DNA from: Spongorhabdus nitratireducens
Lineage (GTDB): Bacteria; Pseudomonadota; Gammaproteobacteria; Pseudomonadales; Endozoicomonadaceae
Reading direction: 5' to 3'
DNA length: 64,000 bases
NCBI GenBank assembly: GCA_947387575.1
Contig: CANDOC010000003.1
Coordinates: 248,001 to 312,000, forward strand
Made by a program: the position numbers and the translations under genes. Shown here in pieces: positions 47,279 to 56,255 of this stretch. A model generated the notes under the pieces. The model did not search any database. It was given only the letters and a program-made list of their open reading frames with translations, and was not told where the DNA came from. The first letter of the stretch is position 1, and the number at the start of each line of letters is the position of its first letter.

Positions 47279-48064
47279 GTGCTAGCTTTAGAAAGGCGCG
47301 AGCGCATCCTGAGTTATTTACGCCAACACGAATACGGCAATGTTGAAGCCCTTGCTGAGTGGCTGGATGTATCCAGCATGACGATTCGTCGCGACCTGAA
47401 GAAGATGGAAGCCGATGGCACTATCCGCCGGACTCATGGCGGCGCAACCATCAGCCAGTTTATTCAGAACCAGCCTCATACCGAACAGCGGGAATCCAGC
47501 AGCCCTGACGAAAAGGCTGCCATTGGTGCCTATGCCGCATCACTGGTTCAGGATGGTCACTCCATTCTGCTGGATGCCGGTACCACCTGCATGCAGGTTG
47601 CCCGTAACCTGACTCAGCACCGGATTCAGGTCGTTACTCCAGATCTGGCACAGGCCCTGTTTCTGAGTCGCTTCAGCAATATCAAAGTCTTTATTGCCGG
47701 TGGTTCCGTTGATGATGCCACCATGTCCTGCCTGGGCGGCAGTGCCGATCGTTTCCTGGACAGCATCCATGTTGATATTTCCTTTATTGGCTGCACATCC
47801 TGGGATCTGCACCGGGGTATTACCTCTCCGACAGAAAGCCGCAGCCTGCAAAAGCGCAAAATGCACCGCCGCGCCAATACCACTGTCGTTCTGGCAGACA
47901 GTAAAAAGTACGGTCAGTATTCATTCCACAAGATTATGAATCTGAGCGAGCCGGATCTGATCATTACTGACCAGAACCTGAGTGAAACAGACGTAGAAGC
48001 GATGAAGTCTGCCAATGTCAGCCTTTACCAGGCTCCGCCTCTGACAGACAAGCCTATCGGTTAA
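47279..48064 (+). CDS. DeoR-family transcriptional regulator
   Basis: The protein has 261 residues. The N-terminal winged HTH reads LAEWLDVSSMTIRRDLKKME, followed by the family GGA turn (RRTHGGATIS). The effector domain is DeoR-type, with DAGTTCMQVARNL and an ADSKKYGQYSF motif that binds sugar phosphates. The start is GTG 47279 with AAGGGG 8 nt upstream. It lies next to no sugar operon, so its target is not evident. It resembles GlpR-type repressors in length and layout. Confidence 0.88.
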   Translation: MLALERRERILSYLRQHEYGNVEALAEWLDVSSMTIRRDLKKMEADGTIRRTHGGATISQFIQNQPHTEQRESSSPDEKAAIGAYAASLVQDGHSILLDAGTTCMQVARNLTQHRIQVVTPDLAQALFLSRFSNIKVFIAGGSVDDATMSCLGGSADRFLDSIHVDISFIGCTSWDLHRGITSPTESRSLQKRKMHRRANTTVVLADSKKYGQYSFHKIMNLSEPDLIITDQNLSETDVEAMKSANVSLYQAPPLTDKPIG

Positions 48065-48084
48065 TTTTTACAATTTAGCCAAAT

Positions 48085-48125
48085 AAAAAAGAGCGCTGAA
48101 TAAAATACCCAGCGCTCTTTTTTTG
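48085..48125. terminator. Terminator after the DeoR gene, shared with the cold-shock gene
   Basis: AAAAAAGAGCGCTG (48085-48098) pairs with CAGCGCTCTTTTTTT (48110-48124), with both A and T runs, so it can end the two convergent transcripts. Confidence 0.92.
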
Positions 48126-48154
48126 TTTCTGAAACTTGCCATTCAAACTACATA

Positions 48155-48370
48155 TCAGGTGGTTACCGGGCTGACATTTACAGCCTGCAGCCCTTTTTGC
48201 CCCTGTTCAACTTCAAAAGTAACAGCCTGCCCTTCTGTCAAACTTCTGAACCCTTCACCCACGATGGCTCGGAAGTGAACAAAAACATCTGCTCCGCCAT
48301 CGTCCTGGGCAATAAAGCCAAAGCCTTTCTCTTCATTGAACCATTTCACGGTGCCGGTCAACCTGGCCAT
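48155..48370 (-). CDS. Cold-shock-domain protein (CspA family)
   Basis: The protein has 71 residues from ATG 48370, with GGAG 6 nt upstream. The two RNA-binding motifs are KGFGFIA and DVFVHF, preceded by GTVKWFNEE. It is a single OB-fold RNA chaperone. An in-frame start at 48400 would add ten atypical residues. The long AT-rich leader upstream is consistent with post-transcriptional control, as seen for cspA-type mRNAs, but cold induction is inference. Confidence 0.93.
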   Translation of the reverse strand: MARLTGTVKWFNEEKGFGFIAQDDGGADVFVHFRAIVGEGFRSLTEGQAVTFEVEQGQKGLQAVNVSPVTT

Positions 48371-48696
48371 AACATCTCCAGAATTTCGTTTGTACTTCAA
48401 CGGACGTATAAAACGTTTATAAAGTTGATAAGGGTTAATAGGGGGGCTGTTATCTATAACCTATAACTTTTAACTCTTAATTTTTAACTGCTTAAAATTA
48501 AAATCAGATAAATCGTTATAACCAGACTTAACAGCACGTAAGGTGATTTAACCTTAGGCAACTTTAAAAGATTGTACAAATTCACAAGCTGCTAAAAATG
48601 TAACCGTGCAGCCATGCCGCCTTCTGACTGTTCAGACAACGGTCAAAATGCGATAGCCTTTGAAAGATTCAGTAACTATTCCAAAGAGAAAGTAGA
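48371..48696. other. AT-rich divergent region, cold-shock gene leader
   Basis: No gene was seen. It probably contains the promoter and long 5' leader of the cold-shock gene on the minus strand and the start region of the small membrane protein on the plus strand. An inverted repeat TAAGGT-N6-ACCTTA lies at 48539-48556. It could be an operator or part of a folded leader. Confidence 0.4.
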
Positions 48697-48948
48697 TTGA
48701 TTGTTTATCTGACAAAGCTGGTAGTGCTGGCACTGATATGCCTGATTGTTCCGCCCCTGCTTTTAGTTCGCAGTGCCCAAAAGCGAGGACAGGATCCCTC
48801 GACCGCACTGGTCAAGGGGCTGATTATCGGTTTGATTTCTTTATTTGTACTGGTCCTGATTGTTGATGACGGCTCCCGTATCAAAGTCGGACCTTATCAG
48901 TCTCGGCCAGTAACTGCGGTGACAACAGTAGCATCGGATATTAGCTAA
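48697..48948 (+). CDS. Small predicted membrane protein
   Basis: The frame encodes 83 residues from TTG 48697 (AAGAGAAAG lies about 5 nt upstream). Two hydrophobic helices (LTKLVVLALICLIVPPLLLV and LIIGLISLFVLVLIV) are joined by a polar turn with RSAQKRGQDPSTALVKG. I do not recognise the family. It ends 2 bp before the end of the convergent mltA, with no room for separate terminators. Confidence 0.55.
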   Translation: MIVYLTKLVVLALICLIVPPLLLVRSAQKRGQDPSTALVKGLIIGLISLFVLVLIVDDGSRIKVGPYQSRPVTAVTTVASDIS

Positions 48949-48950
48949 GT

Positions 48951-50096
48951 TTACTTCGCCCCAGCCGGCACCATGACAAACAGTTTGCCGCCGGCATTCT
49001 GATATCCGGCCAATGAGGCGCCGTGCTCTCCCATACCAAAATAAATATCGGCCCGTACCGGGCCCTTGATTGCAGAACCTACATCCTGGGCAACCATGGC
49101 ATGTTGGAACGGCTGGCCTGTTGTTGTTACCTCAGTATCCAGCCACAGTGGAACACCCAGCGGTATCCGGTCATTATCAACAGCAGCAGAACGGCCCGGA
49201 GTCAGGACGACTCCCTGAGCTCCCAGAGGCCCTCGATCAATCTGTCTGAAAAAGATAAAGTCCGGATTGGTAAACAGCACTTCATCCTGTCGTTCAGGAT
49301 GATCTTTCAGCCACTGTTTGATGCTTTGCATTGAAACCTGTTCCAGCATACCCTGCTGTTTCATATAGCGGCCAATGGCAAAGTATTTGTGCCCGTTTCT
49401 GGCAGCGATTCTGACATGCATATATTCCCCGTCTTCAAAGTGGAGAATGCCCGAGCCCTGAATATGCAGAAAGATGCGTTCAACCGGATCTTCCAGCCAG
49501 GCTACAACAGTGTCGTCATAGTCACCTTGCTGTTCGCGACGATTAATGCCTTCACGGTCTTCATAGGGAACCAGCCAGCCGTTACGAACCTTGCCGTAAA
49601 GGCGACCTTTTAAATCAGGGTTAAAATTCTGCAGACTCAGCTGTACAAGATCATCCGGCACACCAAGCAGTGGCGTTGGAAAGGCGTCAGTTTTTTCTCT
49701 GCTGGCAGGTATAACCGGCAGGTAATAGCCTGTGAAAAGCCCGGGTTCCTGAGGGGATAACTGATAAACACTGAAATGTGTTTCGAAGAACTGTCGGTAA
49801 CCGCCGTCGCTTACCTGACTTAATTGCCCACACAAGGCAGTCCACTGTTCGTAAGTACCAAACAGGGCAGGCTCCATAGCACCTGACTTTCGGGCAAATT
49901 TCTGGCAGCTGGCTAACAGAACCGGAGCCAGAGCTGCTGCTTCCTGCTCGCTCCAGCCTTGCATCATGGCGAAGCTGGCGGGTACATACTCTTCCACTGA
50001 TTCAGGCTCCGGTGTGGTTTGTTTCAGTACACCACACCCGGACAAAAACAGCATCAGCAGCAAAGATAATTTTCTGACAGCTCCAATCGTGCCCAT
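48951..50096 (-). CDS. mltA: Membrane-bound lytic murein transglycosylase A
   Basis: The protein has 381 residues. The lipoprotein signal ends in LFLSGC with the lipidated Cys at about 21. The MltA double-psi barrel domain shows GYYLPV, HIQGSGILHF and the catalytic Asp in VRADIYFGMGE, with the 3D-like segment PGRSAAVDNDRIPLGVPLW. It cleaves peptidoglycan glycan strands from the outer membrane and yields anhydro-muropeptides, which AmpG (encoded at 62443) would recycle. Confidence 0.94.
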   Translation of the reverse strand: MGTIGAVRKLSLLLMLFLSGCGVLKQTTPEPESVEEYVPASFAMMQGWSEQEAAALAPVLLASCQKFARKSGAMEPALFGTYEQWTALCGQLSQVSDGGYRQFFETHFSVYQLSPQEPGLFTGYYLPVIPASREKTDAFPTPLLGVPDDLVQLSLQNFNPDLKGRLYGKVRNGWLVPYEDREGINRREQQGDYDDTVVAWLEDPVERIFLHIQGSGILHFEDGEYMHVRIAARNGHKYFAIGRYMKQQGMLEQVSMQSIKQWLKDHPERQDEVLFTNPDFIFFRQIDRGPLGAQGVVLTPGRSAAVDNDRIPLGVPLWLDTEVTTTGQPFQHAMVAQDVGSAIKGPVRADIYFGMGEHGASLAGYQNAGGKLFVMVPAGAK

Positions 50097-50188
50097 TATT
50101 TAGCTCATCCCTGTATTTAGCCAAGCGGTATCAGTGAATCTTTTTCATGATACCGCTCCAGGAAAACCATGGATATACAATAGGCTGA

Positions 50189-50959
50189 TCAGCACATGCA
50201 GCGACTAATCGCCCGGTGGCTCAAACCATTTGGCAGATGATCCAGACTGGCGGCCTGTAGCAGTGCTTCCTGGTCCAGAATCTGGATTTCCTTGCGCTCG
50301 ATGGTGATCACCTTGCTTTTAACAAAGCGACTCAGCATACGACTAACGGTTTCTACTGTAAGCCCCAGATAGTTACCAATATCAATACGGGACATGGAAA
50401 GCCGGAAACGGGAAGCCGACATATTACGGTTGGCATTACGCTCGGAGATAGTTAACAGGAGTGTTGCGACACGCTGCTCCGCTGTCTTTTTACTCAACAG
50501 GGTAATCAGCTGTTGCTCAGCGGTAATTTCCTGACTCATCAGCTGCATAAAGTGCATCTGCAGTTCCGGCAACTGTTGCGTCAGCTGCCGGAATTTGGCG
50601 AATGGAATTTCACATACCGATGTAACTTCCAGCGCAACAGCAGAACTGGCATAAGTCTGGTTACTCAGGCCATCCAGTCCCATTACCTCCCCCGGGAAAT
50701 AGAAACCGTTAACCTGTTCATCCCCATTATCCATGACCTGGTAAGTTTTGACACAACCGGAGCGCACCGCGAAAACAGAAGTAAAAGGATCGCCCATGTG
50801 AAACACATGCTCGCCCTTGTGTAGCACCCGGTTTCTTTTAACCACCTCATCCAGCTTGGCGATATCATTTTGTTCCAGTGCGATGGGCAGGCAGATCTTG
50901 CCCATCCGGCATTCCTGGCAGCTCATTTGAGAGCGGTGAGAGCAGATCACTTCCAGCAT
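50189..50959 (-). CDS. anr: Anr/Fnr-type oxygen-sensing transcriptional regulator
   Basis: The protein has 256 residues. The 4Fe-4S ligands are Cys14, Cys17 and Cys23 (SCQECRMGKICLP) plus a cysteine in VTSVCEIPF. A cAMP-binding-like domain, dimer helix and Crp-type HTH follow. The recognition helix has LTVETVSRML with the Glu, Ser and Arg of FNR. It activates anaerobic and microaerobic genes. A possible FNR box lies about 130 bp upstream, suggesting autoregulation. Confidence 0.94.
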   Translation of the reverse strand: MLEVICSHRSQMSCQECRMGKICLPIALEQNDIAKLDEVVKRNRVLHKGEHVFHMGDPFTSVFAVRSGCVKTYQVMDNGDEQVNGFYFPGEVMGLDGLSNQTYASSAVALEVTSVCEIPFAKFRQLTQQLPELQMHFMQLMSQEITAEQQLITLLSKKTAEQRVATLLLTISERNANRNMSASRFRLSMSRIDIGNYLGLTVETVSRMLSRFVKSKVITIERKEIQILDQEALLQAASLDHLPNGLSHRAISRCMC

Positions 50960-51089
50960 GTGTGTTTATAGATTCTTCTATTGTCGGTGATATTTTTATG
51001 GGAAGGGATTTTATCAAGAGTGCCGACAGAAGGAAATCAAAGATACACCGGTGCCGGTTTCAGGTTGCCATAAAGGATACATCAGTCTC

Positions 51090-51103
51090 TTGATCTGGAT
51101 CGC
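51090..51103. promoter_or_regulatory. Candidate FNR/Anr box upstream of anr
   Basis: TTGATCTGGATCGC matches TTGAT-N4-ATCAA in one full and one partial half-site. It is located between anr and the divergent secreted orphan, so it could control either. Confidence 0.4.
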
Positions 51104-51225
51104 AAGTTACAAAAAAACAGTCTTAACCCTATTACCGCTAAAGGATCAGTTTTGTGTTAAAGCCTAATATCCGCGAACAGTTCAGCTATTCTTAATCCGA
51201 CTTCCATAAAATATGAAGAACAATC

Positions 51226-53052
51226 ATGTGGATGTGTATATATCAATATATTGTTCTGCTGTGCGTATTATTTATCACTCTGCCAGCAAGAGTTTCTGCT
51301 GTAACGCTGTACACAGTTGAGGTCGATCGAGAGGAATCTATCGAAACAGCTGGATACAATTTTCTGATTACAGAGCAGAGTCAGAGCCCTCCTTCCACTC
51401 TGTCAGGAAAGATTTATCTTTCTAAAAAAAGGACACCGAAAGCAATATGGATAGAACAATTCACTCCTGCTGACAGCGGTCTCAGGGTTCTGCAAGATCT
51501 CAATGGAAAAATGGAGAAATCAGTTACGGTATCTCCCCAGAAAATAGACTGGAGTGATCGCTGGAATGGACCAGTCAGAGGTATAAACAAAGTTCGCTAC
51601 AATTTAGAGATCTCTGATGACATAGCCCTATCTTCAGCTTGGTGTGATGTTGTCACATATGTAGCGTTTTTGTTTCCGTCACTGGCAAAAGAAAACCCAT
51701 TTAAATGGCCTGCTAAAGACACCCGGGATTTTATTCTACCAGCCGTTATTATGAGTAAGGATCATGCCCCTGAGCGTCCTTCATTTGATACAACACGTCG
51801 CAGAAAGCGCAGGGTAACAGTTCTTTTAGAAGACTCAGAAGATGATCAGGAATATACCGATGCAAGTGAAAGCCATAGTAAAACAATATATTGCTCCATA
51901 TGTAGAGCAACATGCACTGAGATGGAAGCAGTGCCTGTTGTTATAGACTTCAGGTCAAGTGAGACCAATACAACGCCTATTGTACTGGATTCAGAAGTTT
52001 CATCACCCAGTACAAGTAAAAAAGCCAAAAAAGAAAAACAACTTACATGCTTGAAGTGCGGTAATTCTTATCCAGAGTCTGATCAACGCACTCACCAACA
52101 AACATGCCCACAGCAATCCAAAAAGCAACGCAGGGGAAAAAAAGATACAGGAAATACCAGTTCATCGACAAGAAGCTCAAGAACACCTTCTGCCAATACC
52201 TCCGTAAGTCCATTTTCAATACGCCGGGACGCGATACATAAGTCGCTAGAAGAGTTCAAGGGAGTTTTAGACCAGCAATGTCTCGATTTTGAGCAGCAAC
52301 TATCTCAGCTAAAAAAAGATCAATTATCCTTTAGCAAGGAAAAACAAAGCTTTAAAGAAAAGCAAAAAGAGCACGATCGAAAAGAAGCTGAACTTCTTCG
52401 AGAGAAACAAGAGTTCGAGGAAGAGAAAACTGGTTTCAGAGCAGAACTTACACGCTTGATGTCTCAAGAGTCCGAGCTAAATCAGGAAAAACTACATCAC
52501 GCAGAAACTCAGCGTCACCTTGAAAAAGTAACGGCTGAACTTTCAACTCTAAGAGACACCTTGTGCAACTTAGGCAAAAGCAGCTCAGAAAAAAGCGGGG
52601 TTCCTCTTCCTGTATTGACTCCGCTTTCACAGCCAACACCACCTGCACATCATCTGACTCTTCCGAGGCCTACACCTAGCTCACCCTTTATACCAATACC
52701 AGCTACTATGGAGTCGTCTATGGCACTAAGCATGCCAACGAGCACGACTCATACAACTACAACACCCCCAACTGCCTTGCCACCACCTCAACAGTTTGCA
52801 GTTATGGCTGCCAGCGCAAATCAGTCAAGTAATGCTAGCCGTCTGACATTTCCCGCTCCTGGTATGATGTGGCTCCAGTCAAGCTCATCCAGGAATGCTG
52901 TAATAATCCCTTCTTCCGCTTTATCAGGGTTTCAACAATTGCCTGCAAATATACTCCAAATGCCACCCAGCATTCCTTTCTCCTTTCCAGTTGCTCAAAC
53001 CTCCCCACAACAAGCAAATAATTCATCAAGATCAGGAACTCCAACCCAATAA
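51226..53052 (+). CDS. Secreted orphan with zinc-finger, SIM-like motifs and coiled coil
   Basis: No family is recognised for this 608-residue protein. A signal peptide (IVLLCVLFITLPARVSA) leads a beta-rich domain up to about residue 185. Next come a basic patch RRRKRR (191-196) and three hydrophobic-acidic motifs (VTVLLEDSEDD 197-207, VPVVIDFRSSE 236-246, TPIVLDSE 250-257) that resemble SUMO-interaction motifs. Near them are a Cys cluster C223/C226/C230 and a C2HC zinc-finger candidate C275-C278-H290-C294 similar to UBZ-type fingers. A strongly heptad-like coiled coil follows (about 335-450), then a Pro/Ser/Thr-rich tail. AT-rich codon use fits a recent or fast-evolving gene. A host-directed role is inference. 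Confidence 0.65.
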   Translation: MWMCIYQYIVLLCVLFITLPARVSAVTLYTVEVDREESIETAGYNFLITEQSQSPPSTLSGKIYLSKKRTPKAIWIEQFTPADSGLRVLQDLNGKMEKSVTVSPQKIDWSDRWNGPVRGINKVRYNLEISDDIALSSAWCDVVTYVAFLFPSLAKENPFKWPAKDTRDFILPAVIMSKDHAPERPSFDTTRRRKRRVTVLLEDSEDDQEYTDASESHSKTIYCSICRATCTEMEAVPVVIDFRSSETNTTPIVLDSEVSSPSTSKKAKKEKQLTCLKCGNSYPESDQRTHQQTCPQQSKKQRRGKKDTGNTSSSTRSSRTPSANTSVSPFSIRRDAIHKSLEEFKGVLDQQCLDFEQQLSQLKKDQLSFSKEKQSFKEKQKEHDRKEAELLREKQEFEEEKTGFRAELTRLMSQESELNQEKLHHAETQRHLEKVTAELSTLRDTLCNLGKSSSEKSGVPLPVLTPLSQPTPPAHHLTLPRPTPSSPFIPIPATMESSMALSMPTSTTHTTTTPPTALPPPQQFAVMAASANQSSNASRLTFPAPGMMWLQSSSSRNAVIIPSSALSGFQQLPANILQMPPSIPFSFPVAQTSPQQANNSSRSGTPTQ

Positions 53053-53182
53053 TTCAGCAATATTTAGAACTTTTATTGGAATGTAGGTATTCAGCAAAAG
53101 TAAAAGTTGCTGCCTATATTCTGATAAGCCTATCTAATCAGATGAATCTCAGATTCAGTGCCTAGCTACTACCAATATCACC

Positions 53183-54481
53183 ATGCAAGAGCATAAGAAA
53201 ATTAAGCACAAGAGCTGGAAGTATGTTGTCATTGTTAGTCTTGGAGGGCTGCTCGAAACTTACGATTTTCTGATCTATGCCCTAATGTCTCCCTACATCA
53301 GTCAGCTGTTTTTTCCTGCAGAAGAAATGACGAATAGCCTGTTGATGACTTTTATCATTTTTTCTGTCGGCTACCTGTCTCGCCCTTTGGGCGGTGCACT
53401 GTTTGGTCATCAGGGCGATCACAGCGGTAGAAAGAAACCTTTTACCTGGACCATTCTGCTGATGGCCAGCGCTACCTTTTTGATGGGTTGCCTGCCTGTT
53501 TACGATCAGATTGGTATTTGGGCACCAGCCATCCTGATTCTGCTTCGTTTACTGCAAGGCATATCCATGGGAGGCGAAGTTGGCGGTGCATTTACTTACC
53601 TTAGCGAATCAACCCCACAGCGCCGGGCGACAGTCACTGCTGCAGCTATGTGCGGTATGAGCCTGGGGTTTGTTGTCGGCCATCTGGTTCATGCACTGCT
53701 ACTTTATCTGCTTCAGTCGGAAGGCATGTTTGCCGGAGGCTGGCGTATTCCTTTTATTCTGGGTGGGATATTGGGCATTGTCGGCTATATCATTCGCAAG
53801 AATTTTCAGGAAACAGCCGCATTTCGACAGCTCCAAAAGAAACAGGAATATTCACGGATACCGATCAAGACCCTGTTCGCAAAATATCCCCTGAATGTAC
53901 TCTGCGGCATTTTTTGCATTGCCATTCACAGCATTACGCTGGTGCTGTTTATTATTTTCTTTCCGTCGTACTTACAGGCGATTCACCCTGAAAAGAATCT
54001 GGCGGCGGTTGGCGGTCTGGCCATGTTTATTGCTGCAGTCAGTGTTATTCCGGTGGGTATCTGGCTGGACAAAATAGATATTCGCAAAGTACTGAAAGTG
54101 ACTGTAAGCAGTGAGCTGCTTCTCGGCTTGCCACTGGTCTGGCTGCTGTTCGAGCAACCTCAGCTGACAGCAACAATTCTGATTATCAGCAGCCTGCAGG
54201 TTGCCCTGAATGCAGCCACCCTGATTACGCTGACAACAACACTATTCCCGACTGCAGTTCGTTACTCGGGTATTGCTGTCAGCTATAACCTTGGCTTTGC
54301 TATCGGGGGCTTTACACCCGTATTGGCAACACTTTTACCAAGCCTGCTTGGCTACTCATGGGCAGCAGGCTACCTACTGCTTGGTTGCGGAATACTGGGA
54401 GTCGTTACCCTCAAGATATACGACCGACTGAAAATTCCTTTTCCTCTCAACCAGAAACAATCCCGCCTATCGCCCACGTGA
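53183..54481 (+). CDS. MFS transporter, metabolite:H+ symporter (MHS) family
   Basis: The protein has 432 residues and about twelve membrane helices. Near the N-terminus LLETYDFLIYALMSPYIS and then GYLSRPLGGALFGHQGDHSGRKK carry the MHS signature (GR/KK loop between helices 2 and 3). RLLQGISMGGEVGGAFTYLSES is the helix-5 motif shared with ProP, ShiA and KgtP. It imports an organic acid or osmolyte with protons; the substrate is not determinable. The 3' end is 7 bp from the convergent radical SAM gene. Confidence 0.92.
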   Translation: MQEHKKIKHKSWKYVVIVSLGGLLETYDFLIYALMSPYISQLFFPAEEMTNSLLMTFIIFSVGYLSRPLGGALFGHQGDHSGRKKPFTWTILLMASATFLMGCLPVYDQIGIWAPAILILLRLLQGISMGGEVGGAFTYLSESTPQRRATVTAAAMCGMSLGFVVGHLVHALLLYLLQSEGMFAGGWRIPFILGGILGIVGYIIRKNFQETAAFRQLQKKQEYSRIPIKTLFAKYPLNVLCGIFCIAIHSITLVLFIIFFPSYLQAIHPEKNLAAVGGLAMFIAAVSVIPVGIWLDKIDIRKVLKVTVSSELLLGLPLVWLLFEQPQLTATILIISSLQVALNAATLITLTTTLFPTAVRYSGIAVSYNLGFAIGGFTPVLATLLPSLLGYSWAAGYLLLGCGILGVVTLKIYDRLKIPFPLNQKQSRLSPT

Positions 54482-54487
54482 AAAAAA

Positions 54488-55417
54488 TCAACCAATTTCA
54501 CTGCATGAAGAACCGAGAGAAAAACAGCTGAAACAGCGATGATGTTTCATACTGACCCGGGCTTCCATACTTTCCCGCAGGGTTCCGCCCAGATCATACT
54601 CAGGATCATCATCCACCAGCGTGCAGGCATAGACCCGCATTTTGCCTTCACTCTTCACCACCATTTTGCTGAAAGCGCACATAAAGTGACCACGACTTTC
54701 GGCGGTGTGATAACTGGTCATACAGTCTTCACTGATATGAGGTGTGGTGATGTGACTACCCGGCGGATGGAAGTCAGGAAAGGCCACCAGTCGCATGTCG
54801 GTCGGGATATGATATCGCCGGAACAGTTCACGATACTCGGCTTCTACAGCAGGCGTATCTTCATCCGCTGCCATCTGCCGGGCAACAGAAACAGGGAAGC
54901 CCAGTTTATGCAGTGCGCTGATGCCCTGCAGCGCCTGATCAAAACTTCCTTCTCCCCTTCCAGCATCATGTTTTTCCTGATCAGGCCAGTCGATACTGAT
55001 ACGGAATGATATCGGATGCTTACTGTTTTGCAGGGTTTCAATCTGCTTCAAACGCTTCAGAACCGGTTCGGTACCATTGGTCAGCACGAGGCAGGGACGA
55101 TGATCAGATGCCAGCTGCAGGATTTTGACCATATCCTTGGCAACAAAAGGCTCGCCACCAGTGAACGAAAATTGCTCAACCCCCAGATCCACCGCCTCAT
55201 GAATAAACGGTTCAACATCCTGCAGTTTAACCAATCCCAGACGGTCATCAGCCGGCTTTGAGCCCTCAAGACAAAACGGACAGGACAAGTTGCATGCCGT
55301 CCCGGTCATAAACCACAGTTCACGCAGCATGTGCGGCTGAATATAGCCTCGCGGATCACCCGCAGGTGTCTGATACCAGGCCTCACTTCGAGCCGGTTGC
55401 CGGCAAATAACGTCCAT
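54488..55417 (-). CDS. Radical SAM protein with C-terminal cysteine-rich (SPASM-like) region
   Basis: The protein has 309 residues. The radical SAM cluster motif is CNLSCPFC, followed by the GGEPF SAM-binding segment (FSFTGGEPFVAKDM). The C-terminus has cysteines in FMCAFSK, VYACTL and HRCFSCFSLGSSC, a spacing reminiscent of auxiliary-cluster (SPASM/twitch) domains used on peptide or complex substrates. No precursor peptide is obvious nearby. The upstream region is interrupted by the MITE at 55547-55806. Confidence 0.88.
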   Translation of the reverse strand: MDVICRQPARSEAWYQTPAGDPRGYIQPHMLRELWFMTGTACNLSCPFCLEGSKPADDRLGLVKLQDVEPFIHEAVDLGVEQFSFTGGEPFVAKDMVKILQLASDHRPCLVLTNGTEPVLKRLKQIETLQNSKHPISFRISIDWPDQEKHDAGRGEGSFDQALQGISALHKLGFPVSVARQMAADEDTPAVEAEYRELFRRYHIPTDMRLVAFPDFHPPGSHITTPHISEDCMTSYHTAESRGHFMCAFSKMVVKSEGKMRVYACTLVDDDPEYDLGGTLRESMEARVSMKHHRCFSCFSLGSSCSEIG

Positions 55418-55546
55418 GACAGTTCCTTGTGACTTTTAAAGTCAACACACTCGATCAATACTCAAAATCAATAAAACTACAACCTGATGTTTTATACGGC
55501 GTTACAGCGGCCGTGGATTCAAGTCGTACTTATTTACCAAAAGCTA

Positions 55547-55806
55547 GGGAGCGTTCTCAATCAAACATATGACCAGTTCATCACGCAGGCTCTCAGGCAA
55601 GGCGAACGGTGAAGGGCATGGTGGTTCCATGTTCGAGACGTTCAACGCGGCATGAGAGCCTGCGTGATGAACCCGAAGGGCCACTCATGGTTTACGCCAG
55701 AACCGCGTTGCTCACTGTTCATGTGGAATAACCACACCGCACAGTTCGCGCCTTGCCTGACGTAAACCATGAGCGGCTGGTCATATGTTTGATTGAGAAC
55801 GCTTCC
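55547..55806. mobile_element. 260-bp palindromic MITE-like element
   Basis: Terminal inverted repeats of 30 bp with one mismatch (55547-55576, ending ATATGACCAG, and 55777-55806) are flanked on both sides by TA within CTAG. This is the IS630-type pattern of insertion into CTAG with TA duplication. Inside are two long hairpins. The first has TTCATCACGCAGGCTCTCA at 55577-55595 pairing with 55653-55671 (19 bp). The second has CTCATGGTTTACG at 55684-55696 pairing with 55761-55773 (13 bp). The loops of the two hairpins are also roughly complementary, so the whole unit is one imperfect palindrome. It has no coding capacity. Its last base completes the cyaY stop codon. Confidence 0.85.
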
Positions 55807-56135
55807 TAGTCGAGTACCAATTCGATCTCTTCTTCCGCCTGCTCACTGCAACAGCGATTGAGTACCTCAAGGAATTCATCACCGGAACTGTCGCAAACCC
55901 AGCTCTCTGACGCATCGTCATAATCAAAATGGAAGCCGCCGCTACGGGCTGCCAGCCACAGCTGAGTCACCGGCGTTTGACGACTCAGAATCACTTTACT
56001 GTCGTTCTCAAACGTCAGTGTCAAAATGCCGGCGGCATTTTCAGTATCAATATCCAGCTCGGCATCTTCGATGGCATCCTCAATTGCCAGCATCAGGTCA
56101 TCCAGTTGTTGATTGAACTGACTTTCGTTCATCAT
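55806..56135 (-). CDS. cyaY: Frataxin-like iron-donor protein CyaY
   Basis: The protein has about 108 residues, from ATG 56135 or 56132. An acidic first helix (QLDDLMLAIEDAIEDAELDI) is followed by the beta-sheet segment GILTLTFENDSKVILSRQ, TQLWLAARSGGFHFDYDD and the final helix. A much longer in-frame extension to 56459 overlaps lptM on the other strand and is not used. CyaY binds iron and modulates IscS-IscU iron-sulphur assembly. The stop TAG is created at the border of the MITE. It is divergent from lptM, as in related genomes. Confidence 0.94.
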   Translation of the reverse strand: MMNESQFNQQLDDLMLAIEDAIEDAELDIDTENAAGILTLTFENDSKVILSRQTPVTQLWLAARSGGFHFDYDDASESWVCDSSGDEFLEVLNRCCSEQAEEEIELVLD

Positions 56136-56255
56136 TTTTGCAACAGCCCTATCCAGAAATAAACAACAGCCTCTCCGCCCGGGCTTGTTCGCAACCCGGC
56201 TTAAGGCGGGTATACTGTCTGCAATCCGGGTTTCGAAAACAAGGAAAATCTTACA

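Noticed and set aside
55547-55806. Integron attC site or CRISPR repeat
   Set aside because: No integrase-type core sites GTTRRRY/RYYYAAC in the right places and no repeated spacers; terminal repeats with TA duplication point to a MITE.
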